Assembly: GCA_027943745.1 (NCBI GenBank)
Contig: AP025763.1
Span: 2,108,001-2,172,000 of the forward strand
Length of the DNA stretch: 64,000 nucleotides
Direction of reading: 5' to 3'
From: Neptuniibacter victor
GTDB taxonomy: Bacteria > Pseudomonadota > Gammaproteobacteria > Pseudomonadales > Balneatricaceae
Each line of letters starts with the position of its first letter. The stretch's first letter is position 1. This document shows positions 7,145-16,807 of this stretch, piece by piece. The notes beneath the pieces are model-generated. The model worked only from the letters and a program-made list of their open reading frames with translations. It searched no databases and was not told the DNA's origin. The position numbers and the translations under genes were made by a program.

Positions 7145-7318
7145 CTCAGGGAGAGGATATCAAAAGAATGATGTGACATATTGATTTTCATCAGCTTTCG
7201 TTGCTCGGGGTTTTCTCCTCCATGGAGAAAATTACACATTTGTCCTTCTATCCTTGCACAAAGGCTTAACGGATGAACCCTGTTTAAAACCAGGACAAAG
7301 AGGGACCCACAAGACTGG
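7145..7318. other. gene-free spacer between palindrome and sbcC, with a second hairpin
   Basis: No credible gene is seen. TTTTCTCC (7211-7218) and GGAGAAAA (7224-7231) form a perfect 8-bp hairpin with a 5-base loop, lacking a downstream T-run on either strand. There is no trace of an integrase gene, which would be expected here, divergent from the first cassette, if this were a complete integron. Confidence 0.55.
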
Positions 7319-10300
7319 TTACCCTGCCCTAGCGAACCTGTCCTCAAGCCGACTTGTCCCCAGCCCACTCATCTTTTTCACTTTAATCTGTACTGGGATA
7401 CGCTCTTTCATCGCTTCGATATGACTGATGACACCAATCATCTTTCCTGAGGCATTAAGGCTATCTAAGGCATCGAGTGCTGTATCTAAGGTTTCACTGT
7501 CTAACGTGCCGAAGCCTTCATCGAGAAACAGTGAATCGATACTGGTTTTCTGACTGACAAGATCGGAAAGTGCCAATGCCAATGCCAAACTGACCAGGAA
7601 GCTTTCGCCCCCGGATAAGGTCTTAGTATCGCGCACGGTATCAGCTTGCCACGTATCGAGCACTTGGAGCTCTAGGGCTCCCGATTCTTTACGTTGTAAT
7701 AGATAACGGCCATGTAATCGCTCTAACTGCGCATTTGCTAAGTGCACTAGATGATCTAAGGTAAGACCTTGAGCAAAGCGCCTAAACTTATCGCCCTTTT
7801 GCGAGCCAATAAGGGAGTTAAGATAAGCGAGATCATCTGCATGTTGCTTCGATCGTTCAACCTCTTCAAACAGCTGCTGTTGTGAAGTTCTGCGTTTTTT
7901 ATCGTCTTGTAATAACCCGCTGTTTTCGCCCTGCTGTTGCAGTAACGCCTTAATCTGCTCACCACGCTCATCTAGTTGCTGTGAAATAAGCGCACAGGTC
8001 GAGATATCATACCCTTGTGCTGTTGCGGTCTGTGCCAAATGTTCAACTTGCTGTTGGCTTTGACCGAGCAGTGCCACATTGTGCTGCTCCGCTTTCACCA
8101 ACGCATCTGACAGCGTTTTTAATCTCTGCCTCTCATCTGAGGGTAATAGTGCGGCTAACAGCTGAGACTCATCTTCAAATGGGCTGGCAGCAAGGGCTTT
8201 CTCCCATGCGCCTTCCACTTGTTGGTTTTCACTGATCTGATGCTGACGCTGCTGCTCCTGCTCTTGCAGACTAGCTTTCAGCGCCGTTAGCTGACGTTGC
8301 TGCTGCTGTTCTGCTGCCAAGCACTGTTGGTGCGTCTGCTCCGCCGTTTGCACACTGGCTTGTAACGCAGATCTCTCTTCTTTGACTGATTTGTCTGCAA
8401 AGAGTGCTTTGCGTTGACTCTGCTTTTCTGACAACTCACTGCTAAGCGCTACGACGATCTGTTGTTTCTCATCGATCTGAACTGTGTTCTCTGTTAATCG
8501 CTGGTCACACTGTTTTAGCTCTAGCCTCAGCCCTTCTAAAGATCGTGATAATTGATCGTGCTGCTGCCTAAACTGCTCTACCTGTTCGATTTGCTGCGCT
8601 AGCGTTTGCAGCCATGCCTGCCAATCAGCCTCTGGAAGCGCCAAACTTAAGCCTGAAAGCTCGACGGTTAGTTCAGCTTTGATCTGTTGTATCTGTTCAG
8701 ACAATTCGGCAAAGCGTGCAGACTCTTTCTCTCTTAAGCTGAGACGGTTAGCGATCTCGGTTTGTGTAATTTGAAGCTTACTACTGACCGCCTGCTCAGC
8801 CTGAACAGACTGATGCAGCGCTTGTTGATGTGCTTGGTACTGCTGATTTAACTGTCGTAGAGCATCTATATCACGTTTCTGTTGCTCTACTAGCTGACTA
8901 TTCTCACGAACAAAGGTAGCTAAGGTGTCAGCATCTTGCGGATAAAAATCTATTACTAACAGTGTTTGAAGCGCTGACCACTGTGCCTTTAAGCTTTCAA
9001 ACTGCTGCGAAGACTGCTCTAAGCGACGTTGTAGATCCGGCTGTTGGGATTCAATAATCTGCTTTAAACGCTCTTTTAATTGCGTTCCTTGCGTTTTGAG
9101 TTGATCAAGCGTTTGAGCTTCAAGCTGAAGGCGATTTTCAGTGTCGCTTAAATTAAGCGGCTGGTAATCAGATACCAACGGATGTTCAACTGATCCACAC
9201 AATGGGCAGGGCTGATCGGCTTGTAACTTTGCGCGCTCTGCCTCTAAGCTTTGGATACGTAGATCTTGATCTAGCAGACGCTTTAGATCTTCCACCTTTT
9301 GGTTTTGCTGCTTGTACTGCTCCCGTAACAGCCCTAATTGCTGTTCAATCTCTTTAACCGCATCAACCGATACCTGATATTCAGCGGTAAGGCTTTTGTG
9401 CTCGCCTTCGCTCTTTATATATTGCTCAGCGATTAGGCTTAATTCAGCCGTCTTGGACTGTAAACCCAGTTGCTGATTGTAATCTGCTTCTAGTTCTCCC
9501 AGATCACGGCCCGCTAGGCGGGTATTTAAAGCGCTCTCAACTTCACCACTTGCGCGTACACAGTCCGCATGCCGAGCGGAACTCTCAGACAACTGCTGTT
9601 TTAACTTCTCAACCTCAACACTGTGCTGCTGCTCTTCAAGCTGTAACTGATTGATATGTTCAGATAGGGCCGCAACACTTTTTTGCTGTTCTTCTACTTG
9701 CTCAAGCTGCGAACGCCATAAAGAGATCCGTGTAGACGCACTACTCAGATGACTCAAGGCTTCGATTTTCTGAATTAACGCGCGACCTTCTAACGCCCTA
9801 CTGTCGATAGTCTGGCTTAGCTCGGTCTGCTGTTGCTTAAGCTCAACGCCTAACTGCTGGGTTTTAGACACTTCAGCTTCGGCACTACGCTGCTGCTGTA
9901 ATAACCGCTCACATTCGGCATCAAGCGGCACTACTTTTTCGTTAATCAGCAGCTCTTGCTCAGACTGAATTCGCTTAGCTTCGCTTAATGTATCTTGCGC
10001 CTGATTAAGTGTTTGAGCACTCTGTTGGTGCTGATCTGTAGCGAGCGTTATTTTTTCTTGTGTCTCTTGCTGCGTACGTTCGAGCAGTTGCAAACGTTGC
10101 TGACCGCTTTTATACAGATCAAAAGGCGCTCGAAGTTGTTCCGCAGGTTCGCCTGCAGCAAGCTTGGCTAGATCCTCTGCTGAAGTGTCCCTGCGTTGCT
10201 TGATCTCATTCTGTTCGGCTTTCGCTAATGCGAATTCCTGTTCAGCTTTCTGAAATTGCAGCCACCAGCTCTGTTGTGACTGTAAGGCCTTTTGCTCGGT

Positions 10301-11035
10301 TTCTAGCTTGCTAAGCTTTTCTGACATAGTTTCTAGTGCTAATTGAAGCTCAAGCACGCGCTCTTCTGATAACAGCTCCACCCCCTTTGCTTGGGCTTCT
10401 AGCTGTTTTAGGTGATTATCGGCTTGCTTGAAATGCTCGTATACTTTTTCTGAGATTAGCCCGTAGATCTCGGTACCTGTTAGCTCTTCAAGCAGCTCAG
10501 CCCTTTCATTGGCATCAGCATTTAGAAAGGCCGCGAACTGCCCCTGAGAAAGCATCATCGATTTGGTAAAACGATCGAAATCTAAACCACTAATCGATTC
10601 GACTAACTGGTTTTTATGTTTCACTTGCGATGCGAGAATTTTGCCTTCACCCTCTACATTCGCAAGCTCCAGATCCATCACCTCGGCTAGTTCGACCTTT
10701 GCCTCTTGCAGATTACCATCGACTTGATTCCTTGAACGACGCTGACTCCAAAAAGCCCGGTAACGTTTGTTCTTAACTTCAAACTCAACTTCGGCCATGG
10801 AATCGGCTGTACCGCGTGTCATCAACTCGTTGGTAGATTTGGAGATATTCACCAATCGCGGCGTACGGTGATATAGCGCAAGACAGATAGAATCAAGAAT
10901 GGTTGTTTTACCAGCCCCAGTTGGCCCAGTAATCGCAAACAGGCCGTTATCGACAAACGGTGACTGGGTGAAATCGATCTTCCACTCGCCCTTTAGCGAG
11001 TTAATGTTCTTAAAACGTAGCGAGAGTATCTTCAT
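7319..11035 (-). CDS. sbcC: nuclease SbcCD, ATPase subunit C
   Basis: A 1238-residue SMC-like protein: Walker A GPTGAGKTT (residues 37-45), a long glutamine-rich coiled coil, a zinc-hook CPLCG near residue 607 at the tip, a second coiled coil, the LSGGES signature near residue 1140 and Walker B with D-loop (LFLDEGFGTLD) near residue 1170. With SbcD it cleaves DNA hairpins, palindromic cruciforms and protein-blocked ends in an ATP-dependent way. The start overlaps the sbcD stop as TAATG, so the two are translationally coupled. Length is somewhat above E. coli SbcC (1048 residues), the increase lying in the coiled coils. Confidence 0.96.
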   Translation of the reverse strand: MKILSLRFKNINSLKGEWKIDFTQSPFVDNGLFAITGPTGAGKTTILDSICLALYHRTPRLVNISKSTNELMTRGTADSMAEVEFEVKNKRYRAFWSQRRSRNQVDGNLQEAKVELAEVMDLELANVEGEGKILASQVKHKNQLVESISGLDFDRFTKSMMLSQGQFAAFLNADANERAELLEELTGTEIYGLISEKVYEHFKQADNHLKQLEAQAKGVELLSEERVLELQLALETMSEKLSKLETEQKALQSQQSWWLQFQKAEQEFALAKAEQNEIKQRRDTSAEDLAKLAAGEPAEQLRAPFDLYKSGQQRLQLLERTQQETQEKITLATDQHQQSAQTLNQAQDTLSEAKRIQSEQELLINEKVVPLDAECERLLQQQRSAEAEVSKTQQLGVELKQQQTELSQTIDSRALEGRALIQKIEALSHLSSASTRISLWRSQLEQVEEQQKSVAALSEHINQLQLEEQQHSVEVEKLKQQLSESSARHADCVRASGEVESALNTRLAGRDLGELEADYNQQLGLQSKTAELSLIAEQYIKSEGEHKSLTAEYQVSVDAVKEIEQQLGLLREQYKQQNQKVEDLKRLLDQDLRIQSLEAERAKLQADQPCPLCGSVEHPLVSDYQPLNLSDTENRLQLEAQTLDQLKTQGTQLKERLKQIIESQQPDLQRRLEQSSQQFESLKAQWSALQTLLVIDFYPQDADTLATFVRENSQLVEQQKRDIDALRQLNQQYQAHQQALHQSVQAEQAVSSKLQITQTEIANRLSLREKESARFAELSEQIQQIKAELTVELSGLSLALPEADWQAWLQTLAQQIEQVEQFRQQHDQLSRSLEGLRLELKQCDQRLTENTVQIDEKQQIVVALSSELSEKQSQRKALFADKSVKEERSALQASVQTAEQTHQQCLAAEQQQQRQLTALKASLQEQEQQRQHQISENQQVEGAWEKALAASPFEDESQLLAALLPSDERQRLKTLSDALVKAEQHNVALLGQSQQQVEHLAQTATAQGYDISTCALISQQLDERGEQIKALLQQQGENSGLLQDDKKRRTSQQQLFEEVERSKQHADDLAYLNSLIGSQKGDKFRRFAQGLTLDHLVHLANAQLERLHGRYLLQRKESGALELQVLDTWQADTVRDTKTLSGGESFLVSLALALALSDLVSQKTSIDSLFLDEGFGTLDSETLDTALDALDSLNASGKMIGVISHIEAMKERIPVQIKVKKMSGLGTSRLEDRFARAG

Positions 11036-12702
11036 TAGCCTTGCTCTCCACTCGTATCATCGCTTAGCATCGCAGCGAATAGATCGTCTTGATCAATAAC
11101 GACCTCTGGTGCTTTTGAATGTTTTTTTAATTTATCGGCAGTGCGTTCTGATTTAGCGGATGTGGGCAGGTCTTTAGCCTCCTTCGGATCGCTTAAGCTT
11201 TCACCCTCGAACAACGCTAAAGGCTCGCTTGTATTCGTTTGCTTGTCCTCTTGGGATTTAATACTCTCCTGTGATTGCATAACTGAATCACCCTGCTGAT
11301 CACTGCACTCAACCTTGCTAATCATATCTTCTGCTGTAACAGTGTTTTCCGCAGCTTCTAGCTCTGTCATTTCTTCGTCATTTTCTAACGTTTCAATCAA
11401 CTCTGCGTTGTCATCTTGCTCGTTTACGACGTCACCAGTTAGAAAGGTTGAGCTAGGTCGACTGGGAGCCATTCCATGCTCTTCCTCTACCTCACCGACA
11501 ATCTGACAAAAATTCTCTTTAAGTCGGCCTAAACGTTCCTGCTCTTGTGATGTCTCGAACTGCTCAGCGTTCACCCGCCTCTCAAAAACCTCATAAGCGT
11601 TTAACTCAGACAAGGTTTCTTTCTCTTGCCTTGCCAGCTCTCTACTTCGCTGCTTCCTCGCACGGCGTAATAGCAGTACTTCGACATTTAGCCCTTCGGT
11701 GAGATGCTCAACGCGCTGGGTTAAATCATTGAGATAATCCTGCGTCTCGACTTCAATAGAGAGCCACACAGGAAGCTCATTGGTCTCAGTGTTAAGCGCC
11801 TGTAGCTGCTGCTCTATGGATTGCAGATCTCCTTTAATGACCTGCATCGGTTGGAACAGTGGTACATACAAAGGCTCAACGCTAACTAAAGCAGACTCAT
11901 CAAATTCAGCGATTAATACCTGCTTGTCACTGCCTATTTCATCAAAGCTTAAGGGGATTGGTGAACCGCAATATCGTATATGTTCAGATTTTGCGACCAT
12001 TTGCGGACGGTGAATATGCCCTAAAGCGATATAGTCCGCAGGTGGAAATGCGCTGGCGGGAAATGCTTCTAAATTACCCACATAGATATCTCGTACCGAA
12101 TCTGAGCTTTTAACCCCCATCGCCGTTAAATGCCCGGTGGCGATAATAGGGATTGTCAGGCCTAACTCAGTGCGCTTCTGCTCTGCTAACGTGTAGATCT
12201 GCTGATAATGCCCCGCAATGGCTTCACCCAATGCTTGCGCCTTATCTTTAGCGGATTGATCTGATTGGCTTTGTAAAAGGTCACGGGGTCGTAAGTAAGG
12301 GATAGCACAGAGAATCGCTGAGGGTTCGCCTTGGCGATTACATAAGGTAATCACTTGATGATCCGGTTCCGATGCAACAGTTGAAACCACCTCTGCGTTA
12401 AGGTGTTTTAATAGACCTTTTGATTCATTAAGCGTAGAAACAGAATCATGGTTACCGCCTAAGATGATCAGTTGGCAGCCCAATTTATTAATATCAACGA
12501 CTAGCTGATTATAGAGCTCGCGGGCATAGCTAGGGGGTGAACCCGTGTCGTATACATCACCTGCAATAATGACTACATCTATTTGTTTTTCTTCGACTTT
12601 TCCTAATAGCCAACGCACTAACTTCTGGTGTTCTGCCAGACGACTTTTGCCGATAAAGTGCTGCCCTAAATGCCAATCAGAGGTGTGTAAAACGCGGATC
12701 AT
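11035..12702 (-). CDS. sbcD: nuclease SbcCD, exonuclease subunit D, with acidic tail
   Basis: A Mre11-type calcineurin-like phosphoesterase. Metal-binding motifs are in order: SDWHLGQ (residues 8-14), GDVYDTG near 48, GNHDS near 83, GHLTA near 190 and GHIHRP near 232. The capping domain ends near residue 410. The protein is 555 residues, about 150 longer than usual, because of a low-complexity tail rich in E, D, S and K (for example NDEEMTELEAAE) ending in a short hydrophobic segment DQDDLFAAML. The tail is probably disordered and may bind a partner; this is inference. sbcC follows with a 1-base overlap. Confidence 0.95.
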   Translation of the reverse strand: MIRVLHTSDWHLGQHFIGKSRLAEHQKLVRWLLGKVEEKQIDVVIIAGDVYDTGSPPSYARELYNQLVVDINKLGCQLIILGGNHDSVSTLNESKGLLKHLNAEVVSTVASEPDHQVITLCNRQGEPSAILCAIPYLRPRDLLQSQSDQSAKDKAQALGEAIAGHYQQIYTLAEQKRTELGLTIPIIATGHLTAMGVKSSDSVRDIYVGNLEAFPASAFPPADYIALGHIHRPQMVAKSEHIRYCGSPIPLSFDEIGSDKQVLIAEFDESALVSVEPLYVPLFQPMQVIKGDLQSIEQQLQALNTETNELPVWLSIEVETQDYLNDLTQRVEHLTEGLNVEVLLLRRARKQRSRELARQEKETLSELNAYEVFERRVNAEQFETSQEQERLGRLKENFCQIVGEVEEEHGMAPSRPSSTFLTGDVVNEQDDNAELIETLENDEEMTELEAAENTVTAEDMISKVECSDQQGDSVMQSQESIKSQEDKQTNTSEPLALFEGESLSDPKEAKDLPTSAKSERTADKLKKHSKAPEVVIDQDDLFAAMLSDDTSGEQG

Positions 12703-12852
12703 ATACTTTTAAACAACCTACAAGTAACCATAAATAACAGACTAGGTTTAAGCCTAGCAACCCTGCCTAAAATGAAAATTTGATGTGTACTCTACTAACG
12801 CTATAGCACTCAATACCCGTTACACCCTCTATCATTATCTATTCGATGCTGG

Positions 12853-13284
12853 CTACTGTAACGCTGTCATTAAGGCAACCTTGGCATTGGCACTATGATA
12901 GGTATTCGACAAGATACGCTTTGAATCGAATGTAATTTCAAGCACCTTGTCACGATCGACAAGCACCAGCATATCTAGCTCGCCTTCCTCTTCAGTGCCG
13001 TCGTCATTCGCTTCAAACTGATAGAAGCCTTGTTCAGGAATGGATACCTCTTCTTCGAAGCCATCCAAGTACTCTTCTATTCCCATCTGATGGATCTCCA
13101 AAACAGGCGATCCGATAAACTCAATCACACTATACGTGAGGGGAACAGACAAGAAATCTCGTTTGACCGAATAGGCAAGATATAACGATTCCGTATTCTC
13201 GTTTTTAACAGTGAAGAACGCGGTATCAATGCCCGTTTCCGTTTCTAACGGGCTGATCTCTTCAATAGGTATAAATTGCGTCAC
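12853..13284 (-). CDS. hypothetical acidic protein downstream of yciA
   Basis: A 143-residue acidic soluble protein of unknown function (segments such as EEYLDGFEEEVSIPEQG and DDGTEEEGELD). Predicted mostly beta, ending in a helix (NAKVALMTALQ). It starts at a GTG 3 bases after the yciA stop codon, so it is in an operon with the thioesterase and is likely translated by coupling. I do not recognise a family. Confidence 0.7.
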   Translation of the reverse strand: MTQFIPIEEISPLETETGIDTAFFTVKNENTESLYLAYSVKRDFLSVPLTYSVIEFIGSPVLEIHQMGIEEYLDGFEEEVSIPEQGFYQFEANDDGTEEEGELDMLVLVDRDKVLEITFDSKRILSNTYHSANAKVALMTALQ

Positions 13285-13287
13285 AAT

Positions 13288-13713
13288 TTATACGTCCAAA
13301 ACATAAGCAGGAAGATCACCTTCAGCAGGAACCGGTGTCGGGTTACCTTGCTCATCAATTGCCACAAACTTAAACGTTGCTTCCGTCACTTTCTCTCGCT
13401 GACCTATTCGACCACGGCGCACCCAGGCTTCAACATGGATATCCATCGAACTGCGCCCGACTCGAACTACATCGGTATATACACCCAGAATATCACCTAC
13501 TTTAACGGGACGAATAAAACTCATACTGTCTAAGGATGCCGTCACAACACGCGCTTGTGCTCGCTGACCTGCGCAAATACCTGCTGCAATATCCATCTGT
13601 GATAATACCCAACCACCAAAAATATCACCCGATGGGTTTGTATCAGCAGGCATGGCAATCGTTCTTGTTGTTAAACGACCTTGTGTCTCTGTTTGTTCGC
13701 TCTTATCAACCAT
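13288..13713 (-). CDS. yciA: acyl-CoA thioesterase YciA
   Basis: A 141-residue single hotdog-fold protein. The N-terminal TTRTIAMPADTNPSGDIFGGW contains the catalytic Asp region (NPSGDIFGGW) followed by the central helix QMDIAAGICA; the C-terminal strands (DILGVYTDVVRVGRSSMDI) complete the fold. YciA enzymes form hexamers and hydrolyse a broad range of acyl-CoA esters to release CoA in the cytoplasm. Length is usual for the family. The downstream acidic protein begins 3 bases after it. Confidence 0.93.
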   Translation of the reverse strand: MVDKSEQTETQGRLTTRTIAMPADTNPSGDIFGGWVLSQMDIAAGICAGQRAQARVVTASLDSMSFIRPVKVGDILGVYTDVVRVGRSSMDIHVEAWVRRGRIGQREKVTEATFKFVAIDEQGNPTPVPAEGDLPAYVLDV

Positions 13714-13924
13714 CTCTAAATACCTACTACAAACAAAAAATGTAGCTGCAAGGATAGAGGATAACTCACCTGTAAGAAAAGCTGATTTCCTATTAATCTT
13801 TCACTTTAGTCTATTAAAAACGGCGATAGGATACCCCATACCGCTGATATCTCTTCAGATGGCACTACAGCCACAATAAAATCAACGCTATGATAGGCCC
13901 ATATTTTTTACTCGAGTAATCATC

Positions 13925-14353
13925 ATGTTAATAGTTTGCCCCTCTTGCTTTACCTCTAACAGAATCCCAGATGACAAATCACACGTACAGGGCAAATGTG
14001 GTAAATGTAAACAACCACTGCACACCCACGCACCTGCCGAGTTAACCGACAGTAATTTTGAGAAGTATATTGGCCAAAACGAGCTACCCGTCATCGTCGA
14101 TTTCTGGGCATCGTGGTGTGGTCCTTGCCAGATGATGAAACCGATCTTCGAGAAAACAGCAGCCGAATCTGAAGTACTACTGTTCGCCAAAGTGGATACC
14201 GAAAAAGCACAGCAAGTTAGTGCCAATATGGGAATTCGCAGTATTCCGACCATTATTCTGTTCCAGAATGGAAAAGAGATCGATCGCGTTGCCGGTGCTC
14301 TACAGGAGCATCAGCTGAAGCAGTGGATATTACAAACCTTGCAGAAGGCTTAA
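13925..14353 (+). CDS. trxC: thioredoxin 2 (zinc-containing)
   Basis: A 142-residue protein with an N-terminal zinc site made of two CxxC pairs, CPSC (residues 5-8) and CGKC (25-28), then a thioredoxin domain with the active site WCGPC near residues 59-63 and the cis-proline SIPT near 100. This is the TrxC layout; it reduces protein disulfides using thioredoxin reductase and is usually induced by oxidative stress. tex begins 7 bases after the stop, so the two genes probably share a transcript. No OxyR site could be assigned by eye. Confidence 0.95.
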   Translation: MLIVCPSCFTSNRIPDDKSHVQGKCGKCKQPLHTHAPAELTDSNFEKYIGQNELPVIVDFWASWCGPCQMMKPIFEKTAAESEVLLFAKVDTEKAQQVSANMGIRSIPTIILFQNGKEIDRVAGALQEHQLKQWILQTLQKA

Positions 14354-14360
14354 TCTAATA

Positions 14361-16499
14361 ATGATCTCCAACACGATTGCGAATGAGCTTGGCGTTAAAG
14401 AAACACAAGTTAAAGCGGCGATTACCCTGCTTGATGCAGGTGATACTGTTCCCTTCGTCGCTCGCTACCGCAAGGAAGTAACGGGTGCATTAGACGATCA
14501 GCAGTTACGAATCTTGGCCCAACGATTAAATTATCTGCGGGAGCTTGAAGCGCGAAAAAGCCTGATCCTAAAAAACATTGAGGAACAGGGGCAACTCAGC
14601 CCTGCTCTGAAGCAGTCGATTCTAGCGACCGACAACAAAACCCAGCTAGAAGATCTTTATCTTCCCTACAAGAGTAAGCGACGCACCAAAGCGCAAATTG
14701 CCCGTGAAGCAGGACTTGAGGTATTACTGGCTAAGATCATCAGCAAACCCTCTTCAAATCCATCGCAACTGGCCAATGCCTTTATCAATAACGATAAAGG
14801 TTATCCTAATGCTGAATCGGTACTTGAGGGTGCAAGCGCAATATTAAGTGATCGTATTGCAGAACAACCCGAACTACTGCAGCGCTTACGTAGTCAGCTA
14901 ATCGACACCGCATCGCTCAAATCGACTGTCAGTAAAGGTAAAGAGAGCGAGGGCCAAAAGTTTAGAGACTACTTTGATTATAACGAAGCATTAAAACGAA
15001 TCCCGTCGCATCGTTTACTGGCCCAGCTACGAGGGGTAAGTGAGGGCATTTTAAAAATCAAACTGGTTATTCCAGATGAAGAGTACTGCCAACAGCTGCT
15101 AACTCGTTACTTACAACTCCCTCGCAAGGCGCTAGGCGGCGAATGGCTACAGACCCAAGCCTCTCTATGCTGGAAGAACCGGTTAAGGCCTAAGTTACAA
15201 AAAGAACTTATTCAACGCTATAAAGAGAGCGCTGAGACAGAAGCTATTCTCGTGTTCAGCCGCAATCTAAGCGACCTGCTATTGGCAGCACCCGCAGGGC
15301 CCAAAGTAACGTTGGGCTTAGACCCAGGACTACGTACGGGCGTTAAAGCCGTGATTGTAGATACAACAGGTAAACTCCTCTCCTATACAACGATCTACCC
15401 CCATGCGCCTAAAAACCTGTGGGACCCTGCCATTAACGATCTATATAAGCTCTGCAGTAAATATCAGGTAGAGCTAATCAGTATTGGTAATGGGACAGGC
15501 TCTAGAGAAACCGAAAAACTTGTCGGAGAGATGTTGAAGAAGCATTCTGATATCAATGCACAGAAACTAATTACAAGTGAAGCCGGCGCCTCTGTCTATT
15601 CAGCTTCAGAACTGGCAAGCAAAGAGTTTCCTGATATTGATGTCACCATTCGCGGTGCGGTATCAATTGCTAGGCGGTTACAAGATCCATTGTCAGAGTT
15701 GGTTAAAATTGAGCCAAAAGCGATCGGTGTTGGACAGTACCAGCACGATGTAAACCAACAACAGCTCTCTGAGCAGCTAGAAAGCGTTATCGAAGATTGT
15801 GTAAATGCGGTAGGTGTTGACCTTAATAGTGCATCTGAAGCGCTTCTGACTCGCGTTTCGGGCCTCAATTCGACTTTGGCAAGTAACATCATCAAGTATC
15901 GCGATGATCGTGGCGCTTTCACCTCACGATCTCAGCTTCTCAAGGTGCCGCGGCTTGGCCCTAAAGCATACGAGCAATCGGCTGCCTTTTTAAGGATCAG
16001 AAACGGCATGCATGTTTTAGATAATTCGAGCGTGCACCCCGAGTCATACCCATTGGTAGAGGAGATGGCGAAAGCTCAACATAAATCAGTCAAAAACTTG
16101 ATTGGTGATAGCCAGCTATTAAACCAACTCAATCCGAACAACTTCGTTAACAATAGTGTTGGTTTGTACACCATCAACGATATTTTAAAAGAACTAGAGA
16201 AACCAGGAAGAGATCCTAGACCGGAGTTCAAAACCGCCAAGCTTCTTGAGGGTGTTGAAACAATGGCAGATCTCGAACCGGGTATGAGGCTAGAAGGCAC
16301 CGTGACTAATGTCACTAACTTTGGTGCATTTGTCGATATTGGTGTCCACCAAGATGGGTTAGTTCATATATCCCAGCTTGCCGATAAGTTCGTTAAAGAC
16401 CCGCATACGATCGTCAAACCGGGCGATATTGTTAAAGTTAAAGTCACCGAAATTGACCAAAACCGAAAGCGTATCGCGTTAACGATGAAGTCGCTCTAG
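14361..16499 (+). CDS. tex: Tex-family S1 RNA-binding protein
   Basis: A 712-residue protein with the Tex order: N-terminal helical region (GDTVPFVARYRKE near residue 30), YqgF/RuvC-like nuclease-fold domain (VTLGLDPGLRTGVKAVIVD near 318), helix-hairpin-helix motifs (VNAVGVDLNSASEALL and ALL..VSGLNSTLA, then LLKVPRLGPKAYEQ) and a C-terminal S1 domain (GTVTNVTNFGAFVDIG near 650). Tex binds nucleic acid and acts in transcription, with roles in toxin expression and stress in several species. Slightly shorter than E. coli YhgF (773) because the basic tail after S1 is missing. Confidence 0.95.
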   Translation: MISNTIANELGVKETQVKAAITLLDAGDTVPFVARYRKEVTGALDDQQLRILAQRLNYLRELEARKSLILKNIEEQGQLSPALKQSILATDNKTQLEDLYLPYKSKRRTKAQIAREAGLEVLLAKIISKPSSNPSQLANAFINNDKGYPNAESVLEGASAILSDRIAEQPELLQRLRSQLIDTASLKSTVSKGKESEGQKFRDYFDYNEALKRIPSHRLLAQLRGVSEGILKIKLVIPDEEYCQQLLTRYLQLPRKALGGEWLQTQASLCWKNRLRPKLQKELIQRYKESAETEAILVFSRNLSDLLLAAPAGPKVTLGLDPGLRTGVKAVIVDTTGKLLSYTTIYPHAPKNLWDPAINDLYKLCSKYQVELISIGNGTGSRETEKLVGEMLKKHSDINAQKLITSEAGASVYSASELASKEFPDIDVTIRGAVSIARRLQDPLSELVKIEPKAIGVGQYQHDVNQQQLSEQLESVIEDCVNAVGVDLNSASEALLTRVSGLNSTLASNIIKYRDDRGAFTSRSQLLKVPRLGPKAYEQSAAFLRIRNGMHVLDNSSVHPESYPLVEEMAKAQHKSVKNLIGDSQLLNQLNPNNFVNNSVGLYTINDILKELEKPGRDPRPEFKTAKLLEGVETMADLEPGMRLEGTVTNVTNFGAFVDIGVHQDGLVHISQLADKFVKDPHTIVKPGDIVKVKVTEIDQNRKRIALTMKSL

Positions 16500-16518
16500 C
16501 TCCCCACTAACAAATCCG

Positions 16519-16563
16519 GAAGATATAACACATTGATTTATTAGCGTTATATCTTCAGCTTTT
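16519..16563 (+). terminator. 11-bp stem-loop after tex
   Basis: GAAGATATAAC (16519-16529) is exactly complementary to GTTATATCTTC (16546-16556) with a 16-base loop, followed by AGCTTTTC. The T-run is short, so it is a modest terminator, but position and stem length fit the end of the trxC-tex transcript. Confidence 0.6.
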
Positions 16564-16747
16564 CTATGTTTACCTCGGTAATATCATGAAGAAATAAGTT
16601 ATTGCAGAAGGTGTTGAAGACAAAGCACAATTAGCATTACTAGGAGAGCTAGGTTGTCACGAAGCACAGGGGTATTTTATATCGAAACCGATCTCATCTG
16701 ATCAGTTTGTGCAACAGTTGATGACTATAGAGGGTAGGATTGATTAA
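16562..16747 (+). pseudogene. C-terminal remnant of an EAL-domain (c-di-GMP phosphodiesterase) gene
   Basis: From 16598 the frame reads VIAEGVEDKAQLALLGELGC then HEAQGYFISKP, the conserved end of EAL domains, and finishes with its own stop at 16745-16747. Just before it there is an in-frame TAA (16595-16597) and no start codon or earlier EAL motifs (the EAL signature itself, the DDFG-type and metal-binding residues are absent). It is a decayed fragment, not a working enzyme. Its position between tex and the roadblock operon suggests deletion of a signalling gene here. Confidence 0.8.
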
Positions 16748-16807
16748 CAGATCGTTGGATATAAAAAGCAGAGTTTAGGACAAACCCTGCTTCTGATTTA
16801 TCAAAGG

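Noticed and set aside
7120-7368. Overlapping 82-codon frame at the sbcC 3' end, considered as an integrase remnant
   Set aside because: It is an alternative frame over the sbcC end and hairpins, with no tyrosine-recombinase motif.
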